Position numbers and translations under genes: made by a program
NCBI GenBank assembly: GCA_017618625.1
Contig: JAFZTV010000053.1
Location: forward strand, 1-42,916
Length of the DNA stretch: 42,916 nucleotides
From: Bacteroidales bacterium
Lineage (GTDB): Bacteria; Bacteroidota; Bacteroidia; Bacteroidales; P3
Direction of reading: 5' to 3'
In this document: positions 1 through 9,841 of the stretch, piece by piece
How positions within the stretch are numbered: the first letter of the stretch is position 1
Layout of the letters: each line of letters opens with the position of its first letter
Notes under the pieces: model-generated
Databases searched by the model: none
What the model saw: only the letters and a program-made list of their open reading frames with translations
What the model was told of the DNA's origin: nothing

Positions 1-2
1 AG

Positions 3-3000
3 AACATAGTGGTTACGTTCCCGAAGAAGATGGAGCTGTACTACAGCTCGGACAAGGACAACGGGACGATATACGGCACAACAGGAAAATACTACTATTT
101 CGACAACAAATGGTACGGCCACGGAGGGCGCCTGAACTGGGACAGGACGGGGCTGCCGACGACGGTGTGCTGGGCGGAACTGAAGGACTACGAAGCGACG
201 ACGAAATTCCCGAAGTTCAATGCAGACTCGGTGCTTTTCACCAACACAAAATACTTCACCACGCCGATATACGGACGGGTGGAAGAGGCGCTGTCGGCCC
301 AGATGGAGCCTGAGAAATACACATTCCCGAAGTTCCGTTCGTATCAGAAAGACTTCGAAATGAAGAACATCGTGGAGGGAGTAGATTACTCGGGCAGCTT
401 TATGATGAACGGCTCGAAGTTTATCACATCGGACACGAAACACCCGGCGTCGCTGCTATTCCGTAGGAACGGGAAGGTGTTTGCGAAGGTGCAGTCGGTG
501 AAGTTCACCATCACGAGCAAGCAGATAGCGTCGGAAAGGGCGTCGGTGAGGCTGTATCTGGGAGAGGACTCGATATACAACGACGGAGTGCTGGTGAGGT
601 ATAGCGTAGGAGAACGGACTGTGACATTTGTGAACGACTCGAAGCGCAACTTCTACAGCCCCTACGGCGACAGCTACCACAACATGGACCTGTTCAGCGA
701 GTCGATAGTATGGAAGATGGACAAGGACGAGTTGGAGTTCTCGATGATAAGCTCGGGAGGGCAGAATTTCTCGTCGTTTGAGTCGGCCAACTACTATTCA
801 TACGCCCGCTACCGCCAGATACAGGGCATCGAGGAGATGAGCCCAGCCATGAGGGTCTATCGTTATATGAGAGACCACGGCATGACATACGAGTTCAAGA
901 TAGACGACTTCGCGAGGTCGATAAGCATGGATGTGAGCCAGGCGCGACTGATGATGCACACGCTGGCAAGGTACGGCCTTGTGACCTATAACGAGGCACT
1001 TGACAGAACTTACGTGCAGGACAAGCTGGTCGATTACGCCAGGGCATACAGCAAAGACAAAAAGCACGACTATGACGCGCTGATGATGGAATCAGCCACG
1101 AAGGGCAGCAACGCGACGCTGGACTTGAACACGTTCGACCTGAAGGTACGGGGAGTGGAGAAATTCGTGGTGAGCGACAGCCAGGCGGTGGCCATCTCGC
1201 CCAGAGGCGATGTGACGGTACACAAGAACAGAGACATCACCTTCTCGGGAAAGGTAAACATAGGGCGGTTTGTGATGTATGTGAGCGACGCCACGTTCTT
1301 CTATGAGAAGTTCAGCCTGGACCTGCCGAAGATAGACTCGCTGTACTTCTTCGTGACGGACTTCAAAGACCCAGCGAAAGAGCATATAGTCTATACGCCG
1401 CTGTACAAGCTGGTGGGAGAAATTCAGATAGACAAGCCCGACAACCATAACGGACTGACCAAGAACAAGGAGTTTCCGATATTCGACAGCAAAGAGAAGA
1501 GTTTTGTATATTACGACCGTCCGTTTGTGGAGAAGGGGGTCTATAAGCGCGACAAGTTTTACTACACGCTGCGTCCATTCACACTAAGGAGCCTGTCGGA
1601 CTTTCCGACGGACAGCTTGGTGCTGAACGGGTCGCTGACGTCGGCAGGTATATTCCCAGAGATAGACGAGCCACTGAAGGTGCAGCCCGACTACTCGCTA
1701 GGTTTCGTGATAAAGACCGGCAAGACAGGTATGCCAGCATACGGCGGCAAGGGGACATACCACAACACCATAGACTTGAGCTACAAAGGACTGCGCGGTC
1801 GCGGACAACTTGACTACCTGACGACGGTGACAAGGTCGAAGAACATAATGTTCCACCCCGACTCGATGATGGCAGTGACGGACACCTTCTATGTAGCAGA
1901 GACAGGAGGATTCCCCGACATAAGGAACGGAAAGACCAACGAGCGGTGGTACCCCTACGGCGACTCGATGAGGGTGGCGCAGATAAAGAACGGTACCCAG
2001 TTCAGGATGTATCACGACTACGCACAGTTGGCCGGACATGTGACGATAAAGCCCAGCGGTGCGACTGGAGGCGGAGTGGCGACCATCAAGGAAGGCACGC
2101 TGGCATCGAACCTGTTTGAGCTGAAGCCGATGGATATGAACTCGCAGGTGACGGAGTTCACGTTGAGGTCGCTGAAGTACAACTCAATCGCATTCCATGC
2201 GCTGAACATGAAGTCGCATGTGGATTACAAGAAACGCACCGCCGAGTTTACGTCGAACTCGCCGATAGAGCGGACAGAGCTGCCGGTGATGAACTACGCC
2301 GCATACGTCGATAGATTCACCTGGGGGATAGACCAGCAGCAGCTGGCGCTGTCGAACAGCAAGAGCACCACATCGCAAGGCATGGAGAGCAAGCCGCTGC
2401 GAGACAGAGTGGATGTAGATGTGATGCCAGGAGCGACGTTTGTGAGCACAGGCAGCAAGCAAGACAGTTTGAAGTTCTGCGGTTTGAGAGCAAACTACAT
2501 GTACGACATAGCAGACATGAAGATAGAGGGAGTGTATAGAGTCGATGTGGCCGACGCAGCCATTGCGCCAGGCGGCGACACATTACGTATAAGGAAAGGT
2601 GGCGCTATAGACCACCTGAAGAAGTCGCAGATACTGGCCTCGCGCGAGAACAAATACCATCTTGTGTATGACTCGGACGTGCAGATTGCCAGCGGAAAGC
2701 AGTATGCCGCCAAGGGTTACATAGACTATGTGGATGAGGACAAGAAGAAGCAGAAGATATACCTAACCGAACTGGCACCGAACGCCAAGGGCATGACGGT
2801 GGGCAACGGCTTCATAGGCGACGACGCCAACTTCACGCTGAGCAGCGCCTTCGGCTTTGCCGGCAAGGTGAGGGTTGAGGCTGACACGATGTTCTACCAC
2901 TTCGACGGAGGAGTGCGGCTGCTGCACAACTGCAAGACCGACCACGAGGTGGGATTGCTGGCCTACGCCGACTACACCGACCCGGAGGACGTAAGGGTGA

Positions 3001-4043
3001 GCGTGCCCGAAGTGCCGACCGACTGGAAAGGCGAGCGCATAACGGCATCGATACTGATGCATCCCACCACGATGATGCCATACCCCGCATTCCTGACCAA
3101 GGAACGCGCGGCCGACAACGAACTGATGCACGCATGGGGACAGCTGAGTTACGACAACAAGGCGAAGACCTACATGATAGCCTCTTCGCGTAAACAGGAA
3201 GAGCCTGAAGAGGTGGTCGATCGCTTCTTGAAACTGAACACCGAGAGCTGTCTTGTCACAGGCGAAGGGCCAGTGAACTTCAACATGAAGGAAGGTCTGA
3301 CGCATATCTTCGCCTACGGTGACGCAAGCGTAAACACATCCTCCACCAAGTTCACGCTAAACACGGTGTTCGGCTACAGCTTCCCAATTGACGAGAAGGT
3401 GGTGGCATCGATGACGCAGCAGATTATCGATGACCTGCGCCTGTCGGCTGCCAACACCGACAACGACATCTTGCGGCGTGCGTTGGTGTTCTATGAGGGC
3501 GACGAGAAGGGCACGGAACTCTACTCAGACTATGTGACCTCAGGGCAGATGGGCAAGATGCCTAAGTCGATAGAGAGCACGTTGCTGTTCGGACATATCG
3601 ACTGGCAGTATTCGCCGACGCTGGGTTACTACTACGATGGCGTTACCTCGCTGCTGGCGGTAGGCAAGACACAGCTGAACCTTGCCACGAGGGTGAAGAT
3701 GCAGCTGCAGACGCGCGGCGGCGTGACAAAGCTGACGATATACCTACAGATAGCCGCCGACCACTGGTACTACTTCAGCTACGACAGCGGCAGCAAGCGT
3801 ATGACCATACAGACGAGCGTGGGCACTTGGGCTGACCAGATAAAGACGATACCTGCCGACAAGCGCACTGTTGATGGCAAAGCCGGTTCGTTCAGCTACA
3901 AGATAGGAGCCTCGCGCAACGAGGTGCCGAACTTCCTGCTGAAATTCGGTTCGGACGGCAATGCGAACGTCAGCGGAGGGTCGTTCAGCGATGATGAGGA
4001 AGAGGAGGAAGAAGAGGAGGAAACGGAAGAGGAGGAAGATTGA
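3..4043 (+). CDS. very large unknown protein with acidic C-terminal tail, 5' truncated
   Basis: The frame is open to the left edge (AAC ATA GTG...), so the true start lies outside the window; about 1346 codons are visible before TGA at 4041. I do not recognise the family. The protein is rich in short beta-prone segments and Tyr/Asp/Lys, with no membrane helix visible. Residues about 282-345 (counted from the GTG at 9) are helical and read like a winged-helix-type segment (RVYRYMRDHGM... ARYGLVTY). The last 18 residues are almost all Asp/Glu after a Gly/Ser linker. Ile codons are mostly ATA, as in the next genes, so it looks native. A flippase gene follows 65 bp downstream on the same strand, which hints at an envelope role, but that is inference only. 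A signal peptide cannot be assessed because the N-terminus is missing. Confidence 0.85.
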   Translation, partial: NIVVTFPKKMELYYSSDKDNGTIYGTTGKYYYFDNKWYGHGGRLNWDRTGLPTTVCWAELKDYEATTKFPKFNADSVLFTNTKYFTTPIYGRVEEALSAQMEPEKYTFPKFRSYQKDFEMKNIVEGVDYSGSFMMNGSKFITSDTKHPASLLFRRNGKVFAKVQSVKFTITSKQIASERASVRLYLGEDSIYNDGVLVRYSVGERTVTFVNDSKRNFYSPYGDSYHNMDLFSESIVWKMDKDELEFSMISSGGQNFSSFESANYYSYARYRQIQGIEEMSPAMRVYRYMRDHGMTYEFKIDDFARSISMDVSQARLMMHTLARYGLVTYNEALDRTYVQDKLVDYARAYSKDKKHDYDALMMESATKGSNATLDLNTFDLKVRGVEKFVVSDSQAVAISPRGDVTVHKNRDITFSGKVNIGRFVMYVSDATFFYEKFSLDLPKIDSLYFFVTDFKDPAKEHIVYTPLYKLVGEIQIDKPDNHNGLTKNKEFPIFDSKEKSFVYYDRPFVEKGVYKRDKFYYTLRPFTLRSLSDFPTDSLVLNGSLTSAGIFPEIDEPLKVQPDYSLGFVIKTGKTGMPAYGGKGTYHNTIDLSYKGLRGRGQLDYLTTVTRSKNIMFHPDSMMAVTDTFYVAETGGFPDIRNGKTNERWYPYGDSMRVAQIKNGTQFRMYHDYAQLAGHVTIKPSGATGGGVATIKEGTLASNLFELKPMDMNSQVTEFTLRSLKYNSIAFHALNMKSHVDYKKRTAEFTSNSPIERTELPVMNYAAYVDRFTWGIDQQQLALSNSKSTTSQGMESKPLRDRVDVDVMPGATFVSTGSKQDSLKFCGLRANYMYDIADMKIEGVYRVDVADAAIAPGGDTLRIRKGGAIDHLKKSQILASRENKYHLVYDSDVQIASGKQYAAKGYIDYVDEDKKKQKIYLTELAPNAKGMTVGNGFIGDDANFTLSSAFGFAGKVRVEADTMFYHFDGGVRLLHNCKTDHEVGLLAYADYTDPEDVRVSVPEVPTDWKGERITASILMHPTTMMPYPAFLTKERAADNELMHAWGQLSYDNKAKTYMIASSRKQEEPEEVVDRFLKLNTESCLVTGEGPVNFNMKEGLTHIFAYGDASVNTSSTKFTLNTVFGYSFPIDEKVVASMTQQIIDDLRLSAANTDNDILRRALVFYEGDEKGTELYSDYVTSGQMGKMPKSIESTLLFGHIDWQYSPTLGYYYDGVTSLLAVGKTQLNLATRVKMQLQTRGGVTKLTIYLQIAADHWYYFSYDSGSKRMTIQTSVGTWADQIKTIPADKRTVDGKAGSFSYKIGASRNEVPNFLLKFGSDGNANVSGGSFSDDEEEEEEEEETEEEED

Positions 4044-4108
4044 ATGTCAAAGTGCGAGTGATGCAGGGTGAGCGTTGAACAACATAACAATCCAATGCAC
4101 GCAAAATA

Positions 4109-5623
4109 ATGGGCATAGTAGCACGGCAGAGTATCAAGGGGTCGTTGGCCAACTATCTGGGAGTGGGGATAGGGTTCTTCACGACGTTTTTTGTTGTGAC
4201 GAAGTGCCTGACGCAGGAGGAGATAGGATTGACGAGGGTGTTGGTGGATGCGGCCACGCTGTTCGCTGCCTTTGCGCAACTGGGGACCAACTCGTCGATA
4301 ATCAAATTCTTTCCCTACTTTGCCGATGGCAAGCGAAACCACGGGATATTCGGCTGGAGCGTGCTGCTGCCGTTGGTGGGATTCACGCTGGTGGCGGCGG
4401 TGCTGCTGCTGTTCAGGGGCGATATAGCCGAAGTGTATAGCGAACGGGCGCCGCTGATAAGGGACTATTTCTACCTGCTGCTGCCGCTGACGTTCTTCAT
4501 ACTGTATCTCACGGTGTTCGAGACGAATGCTAACGTGTTGATGCGGATAACGGTGCCGAGACTTGTCAGAGAGGTGGGCATAAGGGTGATGACGCTGGTG
4601 TGCTATCTGCTATACGGATACAGAGTCATAGGATTCGAGGTGTTTGTGGTGCTGTTCACGTGTTCGTATGCCGCAGCGATGCTGCTGAACTTGCTGTACC
4701 TGATGAAGCTGGGGCATGTGTCATTCCGGATAGACCTGAAGTCGGTAGATAGGAAGGTGCTGAGCGATATGGTGAGGTTTTCGCTGTTTATGACGGTGAT
4801 AGTGCTGGCGAGCAACACGTATCTTGTGGGGAGCCTGTTTATAGGAGCGAAGGAGGGACTAGCGCTTACGGGAGTATATACGATAGCGTTCTTCATTGCG
4901 AACGTGGTGGATGTGCCATGCCGGTCGCTTGGAGCGATAAGCAGGCCGGTGGTGGCGGCGGCGGCGAAAGAGGACGACTGGCAGGAGGTGAGCTCAATAG
5001 CAAAGAAGGTGGCGTTGCATCAGTTTCTGGCAAGCACGGTGATACTGCTGCTGATATGGATAAACCTGGACGCCTTGTTTGAGGTGATACCGAACGGAGC
5101 GGAGTACAAAGGCGGGAAATGGGTGGTGCTGATACTGGGGCTGGCACGTGTGGTGAACGGCACGTGCAGCATAAGCTCGGATGTGCTGAACTACTCGAAG
5201 AGATACAGGATGAGCCTGGTGTTTGTGCTGGTGCTCACGACGGGTATGGTGATGCTGAACTACTGGCTTGTGGGGGTGTGGAGCATCAACGGAGCGGCGG
5301 CGGCGGCGGTGTTTGCATATCTGGCGTATTACACCTGCCTGCTGACATACAACCGCGCGAGACTCGGAGTCTCGATATTCTCATATGGGGAGCTGAAGGT
5401 GGTGGCGGTGATAGCCTTGGGGCTGGCCATAGACCTAGGGTGGCGCACAGCGGTAACCCCACTCCTACCCGACGGGCTGGTGTGGACGCTTACGGACGCC
5501 GTATTGAAGACGGCACTTGTGGCGGCGGCGGCGGCTGTGGCTGTTTACAAACTGAAAATCTCGGCGAACGTGAACGAGATAATGGACAAGGCGATAAGCC
5601 AGCTGAAAGGACGAAAGCAATAA
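4109..5623 (+). CDS. MOP-superfamily flippase (polysaccharide biosynthesis/export membrane protein)
   Basis: This 504-residue, highly hydrophobic protein has about 12-14 predicted membrane segments, starting with the amphipathic N-terminus and first helix (SIKGSLANYLGVGIGFFTTFF) that are usual in Wzx-like flippases. Members of this family flip lipid-linked oligosaccharides across the inner membrane. Short charged loops separate the helices, and the C-terminus is a basic cytoplasmic tail. ATG at 4109 gives the expected family N-terminus. It lies 65 bp after the large unknown gene and 28 bp before thyA. A mannose-1-phosphate guanylyltransferase two genes downstream fits surface-glycan synthesis. 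The substrate cannot be told from sequence, and there is no glycosyltransferase cluster here. Confidence 0.8.
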   Translation: MGIVARQSIKGSLANYLGVGIGFFTTFFVVTKCLTQEEIGLTRVLVDAATLFAAFAQLGTNSSIIKFFPYFADGKRNHGIFGWSVLLPLVGFTLVAAVLLLFRGDIAEVYSERAPLIRDYFYLLLPLTFFILYLTVFETNANVLMRITVPRLVREVGIRVMTLVCYLLYGYRVIGFEVFVVLFTCSYAAAMLLNLLYLMKLGHVSFRIDLKSVDRKVLSDMVRFSLFMTVIVLASNTYLVGSLFIGAKEGLALTGVYTIAFFIANVVDVPCRSLGAISRPVVAAAAKEDDWQEVSSIAKKVALHQFLASTVILLLIWINLDALFEVIPNGAEYKGGKWVVLILGLARVVNGTCSISSDVLNYSKRYRMSLVFVLVLTTGMVMLNYWLVGVWSINGAAAAAVFAYLAYYTCLLTYNRARLGVSIFSYGELKVVAVIALGLAIDLGWRTAVTPLLPDGLVWTLTDAVLKTALVAAAAAVAVYKLKISANVNEIMDKAISQLKGRKQ

Positions 5624-5651
5624 AAGAGAGGATTGAACGTTGTAATATAGT

Positions 5652-6446
5652 ATGAAACAATATTTAGACTTACTTGAACATGTACTGTCCAACGGGACGG
5701 AGAAGCACGACCGCACGGGGACAGGCACGATAAGCGTATTCGGTTACCAGATGAGGTTCAACCTTGAGGAGGGATTCCCGCTTCTGACGACCAAAAAGCT
5801 GCATCTGAGGTCGATAATATACGAGTTGCTGTGGTTTCTGAGAGGGGACACTAACGTGAAATACCTGCACGACAACAAGGTGACGATATGGGACGAGTGG
5901 GCGAGAGAAGACGGGTCGCTGGGACCGATATACGGGAAGCAGTGGCGGTCGTGGGGCTGCGGAGACGGGAAAGAGGTGGACCAGATAGCCAACCTGATAG
6001 AGCAGATAAAGACAAATCCCGACTCAAGGCGACTGCTTGTGTCGGCTTGGAACGTAGGCGAGGTGGAGCAGATGGCGCTTCCGCCATGCCATATCATCTT
6101 CCAGTTCTATGTAGCGGACGGGAGACTCAGCTGCCAGCTGTACCAGCGGTCGGCGGACATTTTTCTGGGGGTGCCGTTCAACATAGCGAGCTACTCGCTG
6201 CTGACGATGATGATAGCGCAGGTGTGCGGGTTGAAGCCCGGGGACTTCGTGCATACGCTGGGCGACGCACACATATACCTGAACCACATAGAGCAATGCC
6301 GCCTTCAGCTGACGCGCGAGCCGCGACAGCTGCCCACGATGAAAATCAACCCGGAGAGGAAGGGGATAAACGACTTCGTGTTTGAGGATTTCACTCTCGA
6401 GAACTATAACCCGCATCCGCATATAAAGGGAGAGGTGAGTGTGTGA
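5652..6446 (+). CDS. thyA: thymidylate synthase
   Basis: ThyA methylates dUMP to dTMP using 5,10-methylenetetrahydrofolate in the cytoplasm. At 264 residues it has the length of E. coli ThyA and aligns essentially without gaps. The N-terminal phosphate-binding segment (DRTGTGT), the catalytic Cys at about residue 146 in LPPCH, and the dUMP-binding segments [17 protein letters not shown] and FNIASY are all present. The C-terminus ends in HIKGEVSV rather than the usual APVAI-type end. No dihydrofolate reductase gene lies beside it, although thyA-folA pairs are common. Fourteen of its 18 Ile codons are ATA, marking the AUA-rich codon class of this window. Confidence 0.97.
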   Translation: MKQYLDLLEHVLSNGTEKHDRTGTGTISVFGYQMRFNLEEGFPLLTTKKLHLRSIIYELLWFLRGDTNVKYLHDNKVTIWDEWAREDGSLGPIYGKQWRSWGCGDGKEVDQIANLIEQIKTNPDSRRLLVSAWNVGEVEQMALPPCHIIFQFYVADGRLSCQLYQRSADIFLGVPFNIASYSLLTMMIAQVCGLKPGDFVHTLGDAHIYLNHIEQCRLQLTREPRQLPTMKINPERKGINDFVFEDFTLENYNPHPHIKGEVSV

Positions 6447-6507
6447 GTTTTTTTTAGTTTTTAGTTTCAAGTTTTTAGCAATCTAAACCTTTTTAATTAT
6501 AACCATC

Positions 6508-7620
6508 GTGGAGAAAGCCAACAACTATTGCATCATCATGGCAGGCGGAACGGGAAGCCGCTTCTGGCCGATAGCCTCGGCGGAACGCCCCAAGCAGTTT
6601 ATCGACATCATGGGAACTGGGGAATCGATGTTGCAGACGACATTCAAACGCATGGAACGCATCTGTCCGAGGGAGAACATCATAATTGTGACGTCGCGGA
6701 ACGGGTGCGATGAGGTGAGACGGCAAATCACGGGACTTGCGGACCACCAGGTGCTGGGAGAGCCGATACGTCGCGGGACGGCACCCTGCATTGCATACGC
6801 CGCGACCGTGATAGCGGAACGCTGCCCGACGGCGAACATCATAGTGACCCCGTCGGACCACGCGGTGTTCGGGGTGGAACGCTATGAGGAGAACATCAAA
6901 CAGGCCATAGAGCTAGTCGAAAAGAACGACTGGATAATAACCATAGGCGTGCAGCCAACAAGTCCGAACACGAAATACGGATACATACAATACTCGGAAG
7001 AGCCGTCGCTGCCAGATGCGCACAACCTGCACAAAGTTGTGACCTTCACGGAAAAGCCGCCCCTGGAGATGGCACGCAAGTTTGTCATGAGCGGCGAATT
7101 CATGTGGAACGCCGGTATCTTCATCTGGCGGTTGGACATAATGACGGCGGCATACAGAAGCTATCTTCCGAATGTAGCAAACCTTTTCTTCGGCAACAAA
7201 GAAAACGCACAAGAAGGGATAGGCAGCGGTGCGTCGGCCGAGGCAGTGGAAAGAGCCTACTCGGTGTGCGAGTCGATATCGACCGACTTCGGGATATTGG
7301 AGAAGGCGGACAACGTGCACGTGATGGCGGCCTCGTTTGGGTGGAGCGACGTGGAGACCTGGGATTCGCTGTATGACACCTGCGAGAAGAATACGGACAA
7401 CAACGTGATACTGGGAGGCAACGTGTTCACGTATGACGTCAAAAACTCCGTCATACACATGCCCGACAGCAACCACACGGTGGTGGTGCAGGGGCTGGAC
7501 GGATATATCGTGGCTGCAGACGAGCAGACGCTTATGATATGCCGCAGAGACCAAGAGGAACAGATAGTGAAGTTCAGAACCGACGTGGCATTCGACAAGA
7601 TACGCAGCGGGAAAGAGTGA
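6508..7620 (+). CDS. manC: mannose-1-phosphate guanylyltransferase
   Basis: The enzyme makes GDP-mannose from mannose-1-phosphate and GTP for glycan synthesis. The nucleotidyltransferase signature GGTGSRFWPIAS followed by RPKQF lies at residues 13-31. VTPSDHAVF, FTEKP and GVQPTSPNTKYGYI are further family motifs. The 370-residue length fits the single-domain GMP type, without the C-terminal isomerase domain of bifunctional ManC. The start is a GTG at 6508: an in-frame TAA at 6484 leaves no upstream ATG, and the GTG gives a normal N-terminus just before the signature. The 61-bp spacer after thyA is T-rich (TTTTTTAGTTTTTAGTTT) and may act as a weak terminator. Confidence 0.93.
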   Translation: MEKANNYCIIMAGGTGSRFWPIASAERPKQFIDIMGTGESMLQTTFKRMERICPRENIIIVTSRNGCDEVRRQITGLADHQVLGEPIRRGTAPCIAYAATVIAERCPTANIIVTPSDHAVFGVERYEENIKQAIELVEKNDWIITIGVQPTSPNTKYGYIQYSEEPSLPDAHNLHKVVTFTEKPPLEMARKFVMSGEFMWNAGIFIWRLDIMTAAYRSYLPNVANLFFGNKENAQEGIGSGASAEAVERAYSVCESISTDFGILEKADNVHVMAASFGWSDVETWDSLYDTCEKNTDNNVILGGNVFTYDVKNSVIHMPDSNHTVVVQGLDGYIVAADEQTLMICRRDQEEQIVKFRTDVAFDKIRSGKE

Positions 7621-7702
7621 GAAACTACAATAATGCCAACAGATTGACCACAGACAGATAGCAAAATAAATTGAGACAAGCATCGTTATTCGAATATAGA
7701 CG

Positions 7703-8017
7703 ATGACCAGAGAAGATAAAATAAACAGACTTTCAGCGATTGCCGAGAAAGTGTTGCCAAAAGACGGCGAAGCATGGCTGTTTGGGTCGCAGGCAAGAGG
7801 AACCGCCCGAAGCGATTCGGATTGGGACGTTCTAGTTCTACTTAGCAAAGAGACGCTGTCGCACACAGACTTTGGAACCTACGCATACCCTTTTGTAGAG
7901 GAAGGGTGGAATATTGACGCCATGGTGAGCCCAATACTTCTGACAAAGAAGGACTGGGAGGCCAGCAGCTTTACTCCGTTTTACAAGAATGTAATCAACG
8001 ACCGCATTGCACTATGA
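7703..8017 (+). CDS. MNT-type nucleotidyltransferase, MntA-like antitoxin
   Basis: This 104-residue protein is a minimal nucleotidyltransferase. The GSx10DxD active-site motif is complete: Gly28-Ser29, then Asp40 and Asp42, with a candidate third acidic residue Asp72 in NIDAMVS. In type VII toxin-antitoxin systems MntA inactivates its HEPN partner HepT by adding AMP to a tyrosine. The stop overlaps the next gene by 4 nt (ATGA), the usual coupling for this pair. The segment is visibly AT-richer than its neighbours and prefers ATT for Ile, which suggests acquisition. It could instead be an MNT-HEPN pair with no toxic role. Confidence 0.85.
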   Translation: MTREDKINRLSAIAEKVLPKDGEAWLFGSQARGTARSDSDWDVLVLLSKETLSHTDFGTYAYPFVEEGWNIDAMVSPILLTKKDWEASSFTPFYKNVINDRIAL

Positions 8018-8430
8018 GCTTATCCGACGACGAAAGATATGCACTAGTTAACTACAGGATTGACAAAGCCCACACAACGATGGAACAGGTTAAGGCCATT
8101 GTTCCATTAGAGTTTTGGGATATGATTGCCAACCGACTTTATTATGCAGCATACTATACGGCCTCGGCACTTCTGCTTCAGGATGGTTTTTCCGTGCAAA
8201 CACATAACGGAATCATCCAAATGCTGGGTTTACATTATATAAAGACCGGTGTTCTGGATAGGAAATATGGCACTTTGTACGGACAATTGTTTTCGCTCAG
8301 ACAGACGGGCGATTACGGAGACACATTCGGTCTTACGGAGGAACAAGTAAGGCCATTGGTGGAACAAACTGCGGAAATGATTGAAAAAGTAGAGTCAATA
8401 ATAAACGAAAAAAATAATCAAAATAAATGA
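8014..8430 (+). CDS. HEPN-domain protein, HepT-like toxin (UPF0332 type)
   Basis: This 138-residue all-helical protein has the HEPN signature [16 protein letters not shown] at residues 40-55 and RQTGDY at 96-101. The canonical HEPN RNase motif is Rx4-6H. Here the equivalent stretch reads Arg96...Asp100-Tyr101, as in the UPF0332 branch, so RNase activity cannot be assumed, and Tyr101 is a candidate AMP-acceptor. The gene overlaps the nucleotidyltransferase by 4 nt upstream and asnS by 4 nt downstream (ATGA at 8427-8430). All three genes are therefore probably read from one message. Base composition matches the upstream partner rather than asnS. Confidence 0.83.
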   Translation: MSLSDDERYALVNYRIDKAHTTMEQVKAIVPLEFWDMIANRLYYAAYYTASALLLQDGFSVQTHNGIIQMLGLHYIKTGVLDRKYGTLYGQLFSLRQTGDYGDTFGLTEEQVRPLVEQTAEMIEKVESIINEKNNQNK

Positions 8431-9830
8431 AACGTTACGAAATCAAGTATCTCTTAAAGGAGGATGTGAGTGCCCTTATGGGTAGCACAATATGTGTCAA
8501 AGGGTGGGTGCGCACCAAGCGCGGCAACAAAAACGTGGCCTTCATAGCCATCAACGACGGCTCGATAATACACAACATACAGGTGGTTGCCGACCCCGCC
8601 AAGTTTGAGGAGGAGCTGAAACGCATCACGACGGGAGCTTGCATAGGAGTGGAAGGCAAGCTGGTGGAGAGCCAGGGAAGCGGCCAGGCCGTAGAGCTGC
8701 AGGCCGAGAACATAGTGGTTTACGGCGAGGCCGACCCGAACACCTACCCCTTGCAGAAAAAAGGTCACTCGATGGAGTTCCTGCGCGAGATAGGCCACCT
8801 GCGCCTGCGCACCAACACCTTCGGAGCGGTAATGCGTCTGCGCCACAACATGGCAATGGCCATACATACCTTCTTCCACGAGAGAGGATTCTTCTATTTC
8901 CACACGCCGCTCATCACGGCCTCGGATTGCGAGGGTGCGGGCGAGATGTTCCATGTGAGCACGCTGGACCCCGAGAACCCGCCGCGCAAAGAGGACGGGA
9001 GCATCGACTGGGAGCAGGATTTCTTTGGCAAGTTCACCGCGCTGACGGTGAGCGGACAGCTGGAGGGCGAACTGGGAGCGACGTCGCTGGGCAAGATATA
9101 CACCTTCGGCCCCACTTTCCGTGCGGAGAACAGCAACACGCCGAGGCACTTGGCGGAGTTCTGGATGATTGAACCAGAGATGGCATTCTACGACCTGGAC
9201 AGCCTCACGGAGCTGGAAGAGGAATTCATAAAATATCTTGTAAAATGGGCACTCAACCACTGCATGGACGACCTCGAGTTCCTGAACAAGATGATAGACA
9301 ACGGGCTGATAGAGCGACTCAAGAGCGTGATAGACACTGACTTTGTGCGGTTGCCCTACACCGAGGGAATCAAGATACTGGAAGAGGCGGTGGCCAAAGG
9401 GCACAAGTTCGAATTCCCGATTAGCTGGGGTGTGGACCTTGCGTCGGAGCACGAGCGCTACCTGGTGGAGCAGCACTTCAAGAAGCCTGTGATTATGGTC
9501 GATTACCCGAAGGAAATCAAGGCTTTCTATATGAAGCAGAACGAGGACGGCAAGACGGTGCAGGGCACCGACGTGCTGTTCCCGCAGATAGGAGAGATAA
9601 TAGGCGGCTCGGTGCGCGAGGAGAGCTACGACAAGCTTATGAACCGCATCAACGAGCTGAACATCCCGATGAAGGATATGTGGTGGTATCTGGACACCCG
9701 CCGCTATGGCAGCTGTCCACACGCCGGCTTCGGCCTTGGCTTCGAGCGCCTGATGCTTTTCGTTACGGGCATGGCCAACATACGCGACGTCATCCCGTTC
9801 CCGAGAACGCCGAAGACAGCGGAGTTCTAA
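8427..9830 (+). CDS. asnS: asparaginyl-tRNA synthetase
   Basis: AsnRS charges tRNA-Asn in the cytoplasm. The 467-residue length is the usual bacterial one. An N-terminal OB-fold anticodon-binding domain ([23 protein letters not shown] without its ends, residues about 23-45) precedes the class II catalytic core. Motif 2 is [21 protein letters not shown] and motif 3 is [12 protein letters not shown] near the C-terminus. The start at 8427 gives the N-terminus typical of Bacteroidota AsnRS ([10 protein letters not shown]). That start overlaps the HEPN gene stop by 4 nt, so an essential synthetase is translationally coupled to a toxin-antitoxin-like pair. A Rho-independent terminator follows directly. 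Confidence 0.97.
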   Translation: MKRYEIKYLLKEDVSALMGSTICVKGWVRTKRGNKNVAFIAINDGSIIHNIQVVADPAKFEEELKRITTGACIGVEGKLVESQGSGQAVELQAENIVVYGEADPNTYPLQKKGHSMEFLREIGHLRLRTNTFGAVMRLRHNMAMAIHTFFHERGFFYFHTPLITASDCEGAGEMFHVSTLDPENPPRKEDGSIDWEQDFFGKFTALTVSGQLEGELGATSLGKIYTFGPTFRAENSNTPRHLAEFWMIEPEMAFYDLDSLTELEEEFIKYLVKWALNHCMDDLEFLNKMIDNGLIERLKSVIDTDFVRLPYTEGIKILEEAVAKGHKFEFPISWGVDLASEHERYLVEQHFKKPVIMVDYPKEIKAFYMKQNEDGKTVQGTDVLFPQIGEIIGGSVREESYDKLMNRINELNIPMKDMWWYLDTRRYGSCPHAGFGLGFERLMLFVTGMANIRDVIPFPRTPKTAEF

Positions 9831-9841
9831 GAAAATCATGT

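Noticed and set aside
4075..4440. A 121-codon frame at the start of the flippase gene
   Set aside because: Overlaps the flippase in another frame and has no family features; the flippase start at 4109 gives the expected first helix.
8454..9839. A 461-codon open frame on the strand opposite asnS
   Set aside because: It is the shadow of asnS: the product is a His/Val/Leu/Arg-rich string without family features, and asnS is certain on the other strand.
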